From Lycorma delicatula (taxonomy: Eukaryota > Arthropoda > Insecta > Hemiptera > Fulgoridae), in assembly GCF_047948215.1 (NCBI RefSeq), contig NC_134457.1:15412626-15476625 (forward strand): DNA of 64,000 bases, written 5' to 3'. Position numbers and translations under genes: made by a program. The notes under the pieces were generated by a model. It did no database searches, was not told the DNA's origin, and saw only the letters and a program-made list of their open reading frames with translations. Numbering within the stretch: the stretch's first letter is position 1; each line of letters opens with the position of its first letter. This document shows positions 30,420 through 41,756 of this stretch, piece by piece.

Positions 30420-31201
30420 GATTTCGAGTGGTTTATCTAAATTATCATTTAATTTTTAATGTTAAAATTCGCATGTAAAATGCGAACGCATTATTTTACT
30501 TTTTAGTATCAAGATGTGATATTATTCATACCTTATATATGTAAAATACGAGTAAATAATTATTATTAATTTTTTATTTTCATATAATATATCCAAATGA
30601 AATTTAATATAGTACATTACCACTGTAAATGTATGTTATGAAATTATGTATACATTTTATATATATAAAAATGCTAGCTGATTGTAATTTATGAACGCAT
30701 TTTAAATGTATAATTAACCGACAACAAACTAAAATCAAATTATCAATAAATGTTATAAAATACAAGTAATATTAACGTTATTTTTTTGCATTTTAAATAC
30801 TGTAATATGTTTAATCTAAGTTATCATTTTACTTTTTCCGATAACGAACTAAAATTAAATCATCAATAAATGTTATAAAATACAAGTAATATTAACGTTA
30901 TTTTTGCGTTTTAAATAATGTTTGCAATTCAAATTATCATTTTAATTTTTTGATAACTAAGAATAAATTATCAGTAAATGTAAATAGTATTAATGTTATT
31001 TTTATATTTTAAACGGTATAATATATTTAATTTAGTTATCAATAAATGCTATTATTATGTTTTTACATTTTAAATGATGCAATATACTTAGTCTAGTTAT
31101 CGCTTTAATTTTTAACTAAGAATAAATTATCAGTAAATATTAAATGTAAATAGTATGAGTGTTATTTTTTTTTACATTTTAAATAATCATCAATAAATGC
31201 T
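30420..31201. other. AT-rich spacer left of Polinton A
   Basis: Several diverged copies of a block with AAATTATCAATAAATG..TAAAATACAAGTAATATTAACGTTATT (split here) are seen at about 30,735, 30,855 and 30,960. No gene. The last bases before the Polinton end are AATGCT. Confidence 0.5.
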
Positions 31202-31675
31202 AGTAGTGTATAAATAGGAGGGCGGCGTCACAAGTGCCTAGCCCTCCCGGGGGGAGTGTTAGTGTCGCGTCCGCCATGTTGGTTTTTCCCTTTTCTCCCT
31301 GTGGGAATTTCCCGTTTCCCTTTGCGGGAAGTTTGAAATTCCACAGGGTAGCCAACGTTGGTAATGTTAATTCAGTTTGAATATTATTTAATTATTTAAT
31401 TCAAAGGTTGGTACCGCTGTTGTTCAGCTGTTGTGTAGCGGTATGTTTGAATTAAATAAATAAATGATATTTAAAGTGAAAAAAAAACCAGGTCGGCTAG
31501 GGATTGAACCTAGACACGGCGGGACGCGACTGACTGACTGACGCCTTAGACCATTCGGCTGCAGCGGCTCTCCCGGTCGGAGAGCGAAATAAGTTGTATA
31601 TAAGTCGTCGACAACAGCGGCGGGCGGTGGTTCAACCGCCATCTTGTGACGTCACACCTGGCGCGTAATACGGTA
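31202..31675 (+). repeat. Left terminal inverted repeat of Polinton A
   Basis: About 474 bp, matching the reverse complement of 61,345-61,801 with small indels. It contains a tRNA-like module, (TGAC)n, a TGACGTCA site at about 31,647 and GC-rich terminal sequence. Confidence 0.93.
31489..31570 (-). ncRNA. tRNA-like module in left TIR
   Basis: On the minus strand: D-arm/A-box GCCGAATGGTCTAAGGC, T-arm CTAGGTTCAATCCCTAG with a perfect 5-bp stem and B-box GGTTCAATCCC, then a T run. The anticodon region is replaced by GTCAGTCAGTC repeats, so it is not a decoding tRNA. Leu/Ser-type A-box. Confidence 0.55.
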
Positions 31676-33148
31676 AGTGTGTGTGTTTGTAAAATAAAAC
31701 GTGTTTTAAGGTACTCACCATATTGTCATAGAGTGCGATGACCGCGCGTGCGTGCGTGCGTCCACTGGAGACAGACATCTTAACCGTGCACGATCCAACG
31801 CTCAACTGAATAAATGACGAAATGATTTTAGTTTAGGTGGAATATTTTTTTTCTGTTCACCTGCCGCGCTGTCCACCAATCACAATGTCTGAAACCCAGT
31901 ACCCACATCCTCGACCTGTGATGTATAAAACTGCATCAAACCAGTTCACACTGGTGAACAACCGACCGAGTCGGATTAAAATGGATAATTAAAAAACGGT
32001 TACATTTTTTCAATCAAGTTTCCTTTCGTGTGTATATATAAAGCATTCGCATCATTTAGTCATTTTTTCACTAACTGTTGAATAGTCAACATCGTGTGTA
32101 AAAAAATTATTATTTGCCTGTGAAAGCGGTATTTTGAAGAGCGAACGTCGATTGTAAAAAAAAATACTATTTGCAAGAGCGATATTTAGAAGAGTGAACA
32201 TCAGTTGTAAAAGAACTATATTTTACAGTGTTATTTGCATTTAGGTAAGTCTAACTACGTAATAACTCTTGTTTAATTTACTTTAAATATGACATTATGA
32301 TACGAAATAAAAAAAATGTTAAACAAACTAAAATAAAGTAAATATTTAATATTATAAATAAAAAAATTAATAAATTATAAAAAAATGAATAAAACGACTA
32401 AAACTATTAAAAAGTAAATATTTAATATTATAAATAAAAAAATGAATAAAACAATAATAAATAAAAATGAATAAAAAAAGAATAAAATATAAAATAAAAC
32501 GATTAAAAAAAGATTAAAACAATAATAAATAAAAAAATTAATAAATTATAAACAAAATGAATAAAATATATAATAATATACAAATAAAATAAAACGATTA
32601 AATCAATAAAATATAAAACGATTAAAAAAATGAATATACAAATAAAACAATTAAAATATAAATAATTAAAAAAATATTAAAAAATAATAAATAATAAAAT
32701 GAATAAATTACAAAAGAATGCATAAATAAAATGAATAAAAAAATGAATAAAACGATTAAAACAATAATAAATAAAAATGAATAAAAAAAGAATAAAATAT
32801 AAAATAAAACGATTAAAAAAAGATTAAAACAATAATAAATAAAATAATATACAAATAAAATAAAACGATTAAATCAATAAAATATAAAACGATTAAAAAA
32901 ATGAATATACAAATAAAACAATTAAAAAAATATTAAAAAATAATAAATAATAAAATGAATAAATTACAAAAGAATGCATAAATAAAATGAATAAAATAAT
33001 AATAAATAATCTATACATATGACCACATCACCACTCGTCATCATCACTGAAACACACAAACAAACAAACAAAATAATTACTATTAAGTTTGTCTAAAAGA
33101 AAAACATATGTTATTATAATTTTTTTTGTCTATTAGGTATCATCAAAA
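31676..33148 (+). promoter_or_regulatory. polB promoters, leader exon and 892-bp leader intron
   Basis: TATATATAAAG at 32,033-32,043 and a second TATAAAA at about 31,924. A leader exon ends at donor TTTAG|GTAAGT (32,244/32,245) and the acceptor CTATTAG is at 33,136, 12 nt before the ATG. The intron (32,280-33,010) is a tandem A-rich repeat of AATGAATAAAACGATTAAA-type units. A partly duplicated 60-nt block (TTTGCAAGAGCGATATTTAGA) lies near 32,110-32,230. Confidence 0.6.
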
Positions 33149-36100
33149 ATGCAAGTTAATCCAGCCGCGGTACGTGCAATTAATGATAATGTCATCCGCC
33201 TTCGTTGGGACCTAACCGAGCTCGATGAGATGTACCTTCAGTCAACACTTCAACAATACAAGACTCATATCTTAAACCGTTTGAAGGAAGAAGGTAGACG
33301 CTTCGACGGCAACGTAAAATGGTAAGTGTGTAACTACTTACATTCATCAATTACTCTTTGTTACATTAACAATACATATTTTCTTCACATCTGTAAAGAT
33401 ACTAATACATCTGTATTTTTTTTGTATAGGTATGTTGCGGTAAATGTCGAACTAAAAAAGCAGACGGCTCTCGAAGGCGGAGTAGAGACGTCATATACCA
33501 ACGTTTATTTGCACGGGCGGACGAAAACAATTATAAATATGGAGGAGAACACCAACGTTGTCGATGAACAGTGGGTGGAGTCCGTCGAAAAAATCGTCGA
33601 GACGATGGTGAACTTCATCAACAACGGTAGTGGATGGGTAATGCATAAAATAATTTATATAGACCTAAATGTTATTCGTTACCGTCCGCTATACGGTGCT
33701 TCTTCCTCCTATATACGTACTCCAAAGAAAATTTTAAAAAGAGAGGCAGTAATTAACGTAAAGAATCCACATGACCAGAAATGTTTTCTCTGGTCAGTTT
33801 TAGCATACCTCCATGACCAACCTGGTCGTAACTACCGTCAGACGTGGTATGCTAGGTACGAGCATGATATAAACATGCTTGGGATATTATACCCTGTAAA
33901 AGTAAGAGATATTAATCGCTTTGAGATGTTAAATCCCACAATAAGCGTTAATGTCTACGAGTATGAGGAGGAAAACGATCGTGTCTATCCGGTACGCGTT
34001 ACCGAAAATCACGATCGTGAAAACTGCATACACCTATTGCTGCTTACAGGAGAGACTAGAGAAAAATTTCATTACTGTCTGATTAATACCAAACCAGGTA
34101 AAAACGGACTTTCTCGTCTCCTGACGGATCTAACAAAGGCCCACTGTGCTAGTAGATACTGTCCTTACTGTTTGCACCGTTTCAGCTCATCAGACCCACA
34201 AGTCGCTTTACAAAATCTACAGAAACATCTGATCGAGTGTAAGCGACGCGGTGCACAACGAGTAAGACTTCCCAAACCGTACAACCAAAAGGAATGCATA
34301 ATGAAGTTTAGGGACTACTCGTCCACGCTACGCGTTCCGTATACGGTGTATGCAGACTTTGAATCATTTGTACATCCGATGGACACTGCCACCCCTAAAC
34401 CAAACACTAGTTTTACCGATAAGGTAGCCCATCATCTTCCGTCCGGTTACGCCTATGTAATCGTTGACGAGGGAGGGCAGATTTGTGAAGGTCCTGTAGT
34501 GTACCGAGCGAGAACAGATGGTGAAAATATCGTTGAAAAGATGCTGGACGAAATGCTCGATCACGCCGATAGATTGCACAAAATTATGATTACCGAAAAA
34601 CCGATGGTGATGACTCCCGAAGACACTGAAACATTTCAAAGGGCTACCGAGTGTTTTCTTTGTCATTGTGAGTTGAACGACAATCGTGTACGTCATCACT
34701 CACATACCACAGGACGGTTTCTCGGTGCATGTCATAACGAGTGCAATTTAAATTGTAAGCGCACCCAGCATATTCCAGTATTTTTTCATAACCTCCGCGG
34801 GTACGATAGTCACCATATAGTTCAAGCTTTGGGAAAATACAAACACCAACACAAAATAAACTGTATCGCCAACACGTCCGAGCGATTACAGTCACTGTCC
34901 ATCGGACCATTGAGATTCTTGGACTCTTTACAATTCCTTCCGTCATCCCTCGAAAAACTTGTAGAAAATTTAGTAAAAGATTGTCAGAACAAAGACGTTG
35001 TCTTTAAAACACTCACCGCCCGCTTCCCACTACCAGAAAAAAGGGATTTCTTAATCCGAAAAGGTGTCTACCCATACGAATACATGACACATGTAAACAA
35101 GTTTTTCGAAACCCAACTTCCACCGCAGACGGCGTTCTACAGCACGCTAAGAAGAGAGAACATAACAGACGATGATTACACCCATGCCCAAAACGTGTGG
35201 GAAACGTTTGACTGCAATACATTAGGCGACTACCACGATCTGTACCTTCTTAGCGACGTACTATTGTTGGCAGATGTGTTTGAAAACTTTCGGAATACGT
35301 CTATGCAATATTACGGTTTGGACCCGTGCCACTTTTACTCCACCCCCCATTTTACGTGGAACGCCATGTTAAAATTTACCCGACAAAAATTGGAACTGTT
35401 GACCGACTTAGATATGCATCTGTTTGTTGAAAAAGGTACACGAGGTGGTGTAGCAATGATTTCAAACAGGTACGCCAAGGCGAACAATCCAAACATTCCA
35501 GATCAATATGACCCATCCGAACCCACCTCCTGGGTTCAATACTATGATTGCAACAACCTTTACGGTACAGCCATGGTTGAACCCCTACCATATGCAAATT
35601 TTAGGTGGTTGAGTACTGAAGAGATTAACATTCTCAACATCAACAATGTTGACGATCGTGGAGAAAAGGGCTATATATTGGAAGTGGATCTCGAGTATCC
35701 ACAACACCTACACGACCGTCATAAGGATTACCCCCTTGCGCCCGAACGACTAGTACCAGTTGACGAAATGTTGTCACCTTATTTGAATGATGTACAAAGA
35801 TGTCCCGTAAAAAAACTAATGACAACATTGTTAGACAAAGAACATTATGTCTTACACTACAGAAATCTAAAACTATACACCCGCCTCGGTTTAATCGTGA
35901 AACATTCATAGAGTTCTGGAATTCTCCCAATCGCCTTGGTTGAAACCGTACATCGATTTCAATACCGAAAAGCGTGCACAAGCGCGAAACAGTTTTGAAA
36001 AAGACTTTTTTAAGTTAATGAATAACGCGGTGTATGGTAAGTCATTGGAAAACGTTCGTAACCGAATAGACTTCCAACTCATCACTAACGAGCGTAAACT

Positions 36101-36890
36101 GGATAAAGCAATAGCGAAACCGAGAGTTAAAGCTTGGTACATCTATAACAAAGATGTTGTGGGGATAAGTTTGAAGAAAACGGAAATATTCCTCAATCGT
36201 CCAATATACATCGGATTTACCGTATTGGACATTAGTAAAGCGATCATGTACGAATTCCACTATGGTTACATGGTGGAAAAGTACGGTGATAACATAAAGC
36301 TTCTAATGACTGATACTGATAGTCTGATGTACCATATAGTGACGGAAAACGTTTACGACGATATCCTTCACGATATAGATCGATTCGATACTTCAGACTA
36401 CCCCCGAGATCACATGTGTTATAGTAATACCAATAAGAAACGTCTTGGTAAGTTTAAGGACGAGATGAATGGAAGGGCTATTCGTGAGTTTGTCGGTCTT
36501 CGTGCTAAGATGTATAGCATTCTCGAATTCGACAAGATGGAGAAGAATGTTGCAAAGGGTATTCCTAGAGTATCCATTGCAAACGATCTTAGACACGACC
36601 TGTACAAACAAAGTCTTTTTAAAGATCAAGTTACATACACAAGTGCGTATGGAATCAGAAGCACTTTGCACAATATCCATTCCATTAATCAGTCTAAAAA
36701 GTCGCTATCACCGTTCGACGACAATCGATTCATTTTACAAAACAGAATAAACACAGTTCCATATGGTCACTACAGTGTAAATAAAACAAAACGTAGACCG
36801 TCCGAAACTGTCGATAACCCAAACCACCAAAAGAGACCAAGAATCGATCACGATGTCCTCATATCCCACGGTCACGACTATTTATATTAA
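33149..36890 (+). pseudogene. polB: DNA polymerase B of Polinton A (spliced, frameshifted)
   Basis: Exon 1 is 33,149-33,321, followed by GTAAGT; exon 2 starts at 33,430 after TTTGTATAG and keeps the frame. Exonuclease I YADFESF, II FHNLRGYDSH and III YLLSDVLLLADVF, motif A DCNNLYGTAM, motif B LMNNAVYGK and motif C TDTDSLMYH are all present. A one-base-type frameshift near 35,900 puts a stop after GLIVKHS, and the conserved sequence resumes in another frame and runs to 36,890. Apart from this it would be about 1,200 aa, normal for the family. Confidence 0.95.
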
Positions 36891-37402
36891 TTATTGCCTC
36901 CACTACTTACAATAAAAAGTGAAAACAAACTATAAAAATTATTTATTAAAAAATGTGTATCTTGTTTTTTCACTTGTAAAATATTTAATATATATTGTAT
37001 AAACAAATATGTAAAATAAAAATTTTTCTTAAATTAATTGTGTATCTTGTTTTCACTTGTAAAATATTTAATATATATTGTATAAACAAATATGTAAAAT
37101 AAAAATTTTTCTTAAATTAATTGTGTATCTTGTTTTCACTTGTAAAATATTTAATATATATTGTATAAACAAATATGTAAATTATTTAATATATTGTATA
37201 AAAAAAAAAATATGTAAATTTATTAATATATAAAATAAATTTTTTTTTAAAATTAATTGTGTATCTTGTTTTCACTTGTAAAATATTTAATATATATTGT
37301 ATAAAAAAATATGTAAATTTATTAATATATACGTATATAACATAAGAAAAAAATAAAAAAAATTTCTTAAATTAATTGTGTATTTTTTTAAAAACCCATT
37401 AC
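36891..37402. repeat. 3' tandem repeats after polB
   Basis: Units around GTGTATCTTGTTTTCACTTG start at 36,955, 37,040, 37,123 and 37,259, spacing 83-136 bp. An AATAAA signal lies near 36,910. No gene. Confidence 0.7.
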
Positions 37403-37900
37403 TTACTCAGTGTCACTGTCACTATCACCTCTCCACGGACGTTTCTTCCATAGATTCTTTATATTTACCGAAGAGTGGTAAAACCGATCTTTAGTCCAAT
37501 AACTAAGACTTATTCGACGGTTACTACAAAATCGACTCCTCGGTGAACGTACATCATAATATGGTATATGTATACTGTCACCTTCGGGACGCGATTTTGT
37601 AATCATAACCATCGTCCGATAACATCTCATTTCCATAAATAAAAAAGAATCTATTATGTCTCTGATGGTCGCAGGGTATGAGTGCAACTCCCATGACCAT
37701 GAAGGACCATAGCTGTCCACAGGTACCTCCTCCAACTTAAACATCACCGGCCCTGCATCGTCCCTTATGAAGGACGTTCGAAAGATATGCCGTAACATAT
37801 CCTTCATCTCGTCCTCATCCCGCTTCTTCTCGGGTGGCGATCGTAAATAATTAGTTATGATCGCCACCCATGAAAGGTACGCTAACGACGGAGCCGGCAT
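37403..37900 (-). CDS. Hypothetical accessory protein, paralogue 1
   Basis: 165 aa, beginning MPAPSLAYLSWVAIITNYL and sharing most of the N-terminal 55 residues (EDEMKDMLRHIFRTSF, DDAGP) with the next gene, while the C-terminal halves are more diverged. It ends with a basic then acidic tail (KKRPWRGDSDSDTE). No family is recognised. A TATA-like ATATATATAG lies about 50 bp upstream of the ATG. The pair is transcribed against polB. Confidence 0.65.
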   Translation of the reverse strand: MPAPSLAYLSWVAIITNYLRSPPEKKRDEDEMKDMLRHIFRTSFIRDDAGPVMFKLEEVPVDSYGPSWSWELHSYPATIRDIIDSFLFMEMRCYRTMVMITKSRPEGDSIHIPYYDVRSPRSRFCSNRRISLSYWTKDRFYHSSVNIKNLWKKRPWRGDSDSDTE

Positions 37901-38104
37901 GGTGATGTGATAACAAGTGAATGATGTACCTCCTTTTGGGTGTACTATATATATGCAATACGTGACTGAATACCCCCCACCATATCACTTTGTCAGCCCA
38001 CACCTCCTATTTTCTAATCACTAGCTACAAACTAATACCATATATAAAACATGAATTAAAAATAATACAAAACAATAAATTATAAATACAAAAAAATAAT
38101 CTAC

Positions 38105-38596
38105 TTACTCACTAGACCCCATTCGTTTCGGTCTCTTCCACCGATTTTTTATGAATGTCGATGAGTGCATACGACGGCGTTTAGTAGTACCGGATAGTTC
38201 CCACCGTCCAGTACTAAAACGTATTTGATCCTGACGACCAAAAAGCTCCCATGGTGGACGTACTTTGTAATACGGTACACGTATACGAAGACTGTCTGGA
38301 GGCGATTTGGTCAACAGTACCAACGTATCACCTGCTCTTCTGACATTCAAAAAAGACCGGATTATGTACGATATGGATTCTAGCGTTGAATACAAGCCCC
38401 AGAACCCGTGGTCATACCACACCTGCTCCGTCGCCCACAACTCTGGTCCCGCATCGTCATTCACAAAAGATGTTCGAAATATATGTCTAAGCATATCTTT
38501 CATTTCATCTTCCTCCCACGTTGTCCTAGGTGGCGATTTTAAATAATTTGTTATAATCGCCACCCATGAAAGATATGCTAACGACGGAGCTGGCAT
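38105..38596 (-). CDS. Hypothetical accessory protein, paralogue 2
   Basis: 163 aa from the ATG at 38,596, chosen because it aligns with the paralogue's start; codons upstream read through its own TATA region. It shares MPAPSLAYLSW and the helical block EDEMKDMLRHIFRTSF, and has VPYYKVRPPW near the C-terminus and a basic tail. Upstream sequence resembles that of paralogue 1, so the whole transcription unit was duplicated. Function unknown. Confidence 0.65.
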   Translation of the reverse strand: MPAPSLAYLSWVAIITNYLKSPPRTTWEEDEMKDMLRHIFRTSFVNDDAGPELWATEQVWYDHGFWGLYSTLESISYIIRSFLNVRRAGDTLVLLTKSPPDSLRIRVPYYKVRPPWELFGRQDQIRFSTGRWELSGTTKRRRMHSSTFIKNRWKRPKRMGSSE

Positions 38597-38698
38597 GACG
38601 ATGTAGTAACAAGTGAATAATGTCTTACTTTTGTGTGTACTATATATATATGTAACTGAATAACCCCCACCCACAACGTAACATAACACTTTGTCACC

Positions 38699-39475
38699 TA
38701 TGTAATCGTACTTTGTAATTGATAGCTACAAAAAAACACAAAACATTAATATAAAAAAAATATAAAAAAAGTATATATTTACATACCTGGTATTCATCGG
38801 GCGGTATGATATTATCACTCCCCGACAGAGTGCACACCGACCATAGTCGGAAAGTACTCTTATTGCACACACCTCACAGAAATGATGACCGCAAGGGGTC
38901 AAAGAAACATCCACCCTATTTGATAAACAAATAGGGCAGGTGGCCTCCTCACCTACACGATCACTATCCCTGTGAAGGGAGAGTCGGCGAGCGACCAACC
39001 GTTGACGGTCGTGGTACTCCCTTGGAGGTGCAACACCTCTACCACGTGCCGTCAACAACGCCCTCAACCGCGACGTCATATCTTCTCTACGTTGGATACT
39101 TGAAGATGGAGGCGGAGACGCTGGTGTGTACTCGATAGGCGACGTAGGCGCCTCCGCTGCGACGACTGGTGATGGTGGAGGAGGTGGCGTTGCTGCAGCC
39201 TGCGGTTGTGGTGGTGGTGGTGGAGGCGTAGCCGCTGGAGGTGTTGGAGGCGACATGGCTACTGCTTCTGCACGTTGTTGGGCCTCTACCAAGCCCTCAT
39301 TGGCGCGAATGTAACTTATACACCGCCTTTTCAGACGGTGCATACAATTAACCAGATCTACAACGCTGTAGAACGCCTCCACCTGCTGGTTGCGGTTGCG
39401 TTGCAACCGTCCACCACACCGACGGATGTCAACTAACCCATCCATGATTTCTCTTATATCATCACCACCGGACAT
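38699..39475 (-). CDS. Proline-rich RING-finger protein
   Basis: The first exon (39,475-38,787) encodes a helical N-terminus, a Pro/Ala-rich linker (residues ~75-125), then a C3HC4 RING: CPICLSNRVDVSLTPCGHHF, CEVC and CALC. A donor CAG|GTATGT at 38,786 and an acceptor TTTTGTAG at 38,726 remove a 61-bp intron, after which about nine codons follow. Unspliced, the frame adds a hydrophobic tail that is probably an artefact. RING proteins act as ubiquitin ligases. A TATA box lies near 39,702-39,710. The frame is intact. Confidence 0.8.
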
Positions 39476-41201
39476 ATTAAAAGTTAAAAGTTAAAGTTAA
39501 AAATGAAAATAAAAGTTATTAAAAACGAAAATGGATATATAATGTAAAATAAAATAAAAGTTAAAAATGAAAATAAAAGTTAAAGTTAAAAATGAAAATA
39601 AAATAATAAAAATAAAAATAATAAAGTAGACGAAATAAACAGACTATCAACTATCGACTGAAGCGCAAGACTAATGTAAAACAATGTTGCGCACAGCTAA
39701 TATATAAAGAAATGGCTAGAAGAAGATAGAAAATATTTTGTGTATGTGTGTAATAAAATATTATACACACACACATAGTACATTAGTTATATATAATTTT
39801 AATTAAGTAAAAAAAGGAAGTCAAGTTTATTCGCAAAAGAAAAAAGAGACAGTAAATAAATAGTCTATCTTTTACTATTTCATACAACTAATAAGTATAT
39901 TTTTAAAATGCATCAAAGAGAGAGAAACATAATACTGTTAATAAATATAATTTTTAATGTATCAAAGAGAGATAAATAATATTTCTTTGTTAAAAGCAAC
40001 TAAAAAGAGAGAGAAATATTACTGTACAGTTGGTTTAATTGGAATGCGGTTTTCAAGAGCGATAAGTAATACTTCTTTGTTAGCTGCAAGTAGAAAGAGA
40101 CAGAGATATGACTATGCAGTAGTTTTAATTGTATGCGGTTCTCATGAAGGAAAAGAATGGGGAGATATACGCACTACATATAACCGCATTTTTAATAAAA
40201 AATATCTTATGTTATAACGTAATTGCAACATGTGGTTTTTGTTAATAATATCTAACAGTTAAAATATTATTTCTTTTAATAATTGAATACGCAATAGAAA
40301 ATAACAAAGGGGAGATAAAAGTCGTATGTTATACTGTAATTGCAACATGTGGTTCTTTTTTAATACTATCTACCAGTTAAAATATTATTTCTTTTAATAA
40401 TTGCATCCGCAATAGAAAATAAAAAAAGGGGAGATAAAAGTACAACTTAGTTTTGTATTAATAATTCTACACAAAAAAAAATAAAAATTGCATTTTATTT
40501 AACGCACGTTTATGTACTATTCTATGAAGTATAATAAATTATTTAAAATAACAAGCAAGAAGTATATATTACTAACATCTGTTAAAATTGCATTAAATGC
40601 GTTTTCTTTGTGTTAGTATATGTAATAAATTATTTAAAAAATACGTAGAGCTAAAAGTATATATATTACAGACAATTTACTGTATTCGTTTTATTTCTTT
40701 GTATTGTATAAGGATATATTACAGACAGTTGTTTTATATTCAGTTGAGAATAATAACAACATACACCCGCATATGGTAATAAATTATTTCTGTTATTTGC
40801 AACTGGTTATCAAAACGTTATATATACTACACACTATAATAATTTATTCCTTTAGTTACTCTACACATAATAATAAACTGAATTTTATACATCTCAAAAT
40901 TGTTCGTTTAATAATAAATTAAATTTTATACATCTCAAAATTGATCGTTATTCCTTATTCATCTTACCAGTGGAAGTTGTAAAACAAATTAATATTTTTC
41001 TTAAGAAATAATTATTAAATAAATTAAATTAATATTTTTTAAAGAATTAATTATTAAATAAATTAAAGTTTTATACGTCTAAAAAATCGACCGTCTTTCC
41101 TTATACAACTTATCAGCGGAAGTTGCAGAATATTATTTTTGTAACAGATAAAGAAACTTTATTCGAGACTTTCTTCATTCTTGCGCTAGTACTCAACCAT
41201 A
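39476..41201. repeat. 1.7-kb noncoding region with paired direct repeats
   Basis: Contains the RING promoter (TATATATTAG near 39,702) and then AT-rich DNA. A ~95-bp unit (GAGATAAATAATATTTCTTTG-type, shortened here as GATAAATAATATTTCTTTG) occurs at about 39,968 and 40,060. A ~115-bp unit with TAATTGCAACATGTGGTT occurs at about 40,220 and 40,336. A further TTAATATTTTT-rich repeat lies near 41,000-41,060. One short frame across the first repeat is not convincing as a gene. Confidence 0.6.
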
Positions 41202-41468
41202 ATGGAACGTTCATTTTATGATAGAGTACATACATTTTACAGGGTTACTAGAGACGGTAATAATAAGATTTATACACCGTTATGGCCGCATATGAAAAAC
41301 CCGTTACTTTCTCCACTAATCCTAGCTATCCATGGGTTCAGGTACGAGGGTATCGAGGATGTAGTCAGATGTGACTATTGTTCTATACGCTTGTGGATGT
41401 GGGAAGAAACGGACCATCCATATGTGGAACATAAACGGTGTATGCCATCTTGTCCGTTTTTTGGGTAA
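41202..41468 (+). CDS. Single-BIR inhibitor-of-apoptosis-like protein
   Basis: 88 aa. The C-terminal two thirds is a baculoviral IAP repeat: GFRYEGIEDVVRCDYC, then the Trp-rich segment, EH, and CPFF. Zinc ligands have the canonical spacing C-x2-C-x16-H-x6-C. BIR domains bind caspases or IAP antagonists and block cell death. There is no RING in the same frame, but a separate RING protein is encoded 1.7 kb away. The frame is intact in an element whose core genes are broken. The 3' end has a histone-type stem-loop. Confidence 0.88.
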   Translation: MERSFYDRVHTFYRVTRDGNNKIYTPLWPHMKNPLLSPLILAIHGFRYEGIEDVVRCDYCSIRLWMWEETDHPYVEHKRCMPSCPFFG

Positions 41469-41486
41469 CCCTCTAAAGTGTACAAC

Positions 41487-41502
41487 GGTCCTTTTCAGGA
41501 CC
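41487..41502 (+). terminator. Histone-type mRNA 3' stem-loop
   Basis: GGTCCTTTTCAGGACC fits the metazoan replication-dependent histone stem-loop at all 16 positions (6-bp stem, TTTC loop) and is followed by ACCCTAAA, like the usual ACCCA flank. It begins 19 nt after the BIR stop codon, within the normal distance for histone genes. Confidence 0.75.
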
Positions 41503-41647
41503 ACCCTAAATCCCCCGAATCGATAATTTATATTAAATCATAATACGCTTTACGATATGGTAAATCGGATATTGATTTTCATATATATATGTATTATCGA
41601 TACGGCCGGTGCCAAGGCCGGGATATAAGAGTGGTGAGGCGGGTAAA
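41503..41647 (+). ncRNA. Twister-like ribozyme, copy 2
   Basis: ACCCTAAATCC, then a P3 stem (AATCGATAAT/ATTATCGAT) with a long loop, then CGGCCGGTGCCAAGGCCGGG (P4 hairpin), ATATAAGAGTGGTGAGGCGGG. The P4-to-3' part closely resembles well-studied twister RNAs. GCC in the loop pairs with GGC of GTGAGGC. P1 can form only 3-4 pairs, so activity is less certain. It directly abuts the histone-type stem-loop. Confidence 0.62.
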
Positions 41648-41756
41648 AAAAACAATAAAGAAATAAAGATCCTTTTGATATTCCCTTCCATACAAATGAA
41701 ATATATTTAGTATCACAATGAGCACCATTGTGACAACAGCTAACGAGTACTGCTCC

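Noticed and set aside
31489..31570. Functional tRNA-Leu or tRNA-Ser gene
   Set aside because: D- and T-arms are good, but the anticodon arm is replaced by GTCA repeats and the acceptor stem is irregular.
34364..36260. Minus-strand frames of 60-113 codons inside the Polinton A polymerase
   Set aside because: The plus strand carries all PolB motifs; the others are shadows.
39957..40217. 86-codon frame in the spacer upstream of the BIR gene
   Set aside because: It runs across a direct DNA repeat, has no recognisable motif and reads like repeat-derived sequence.
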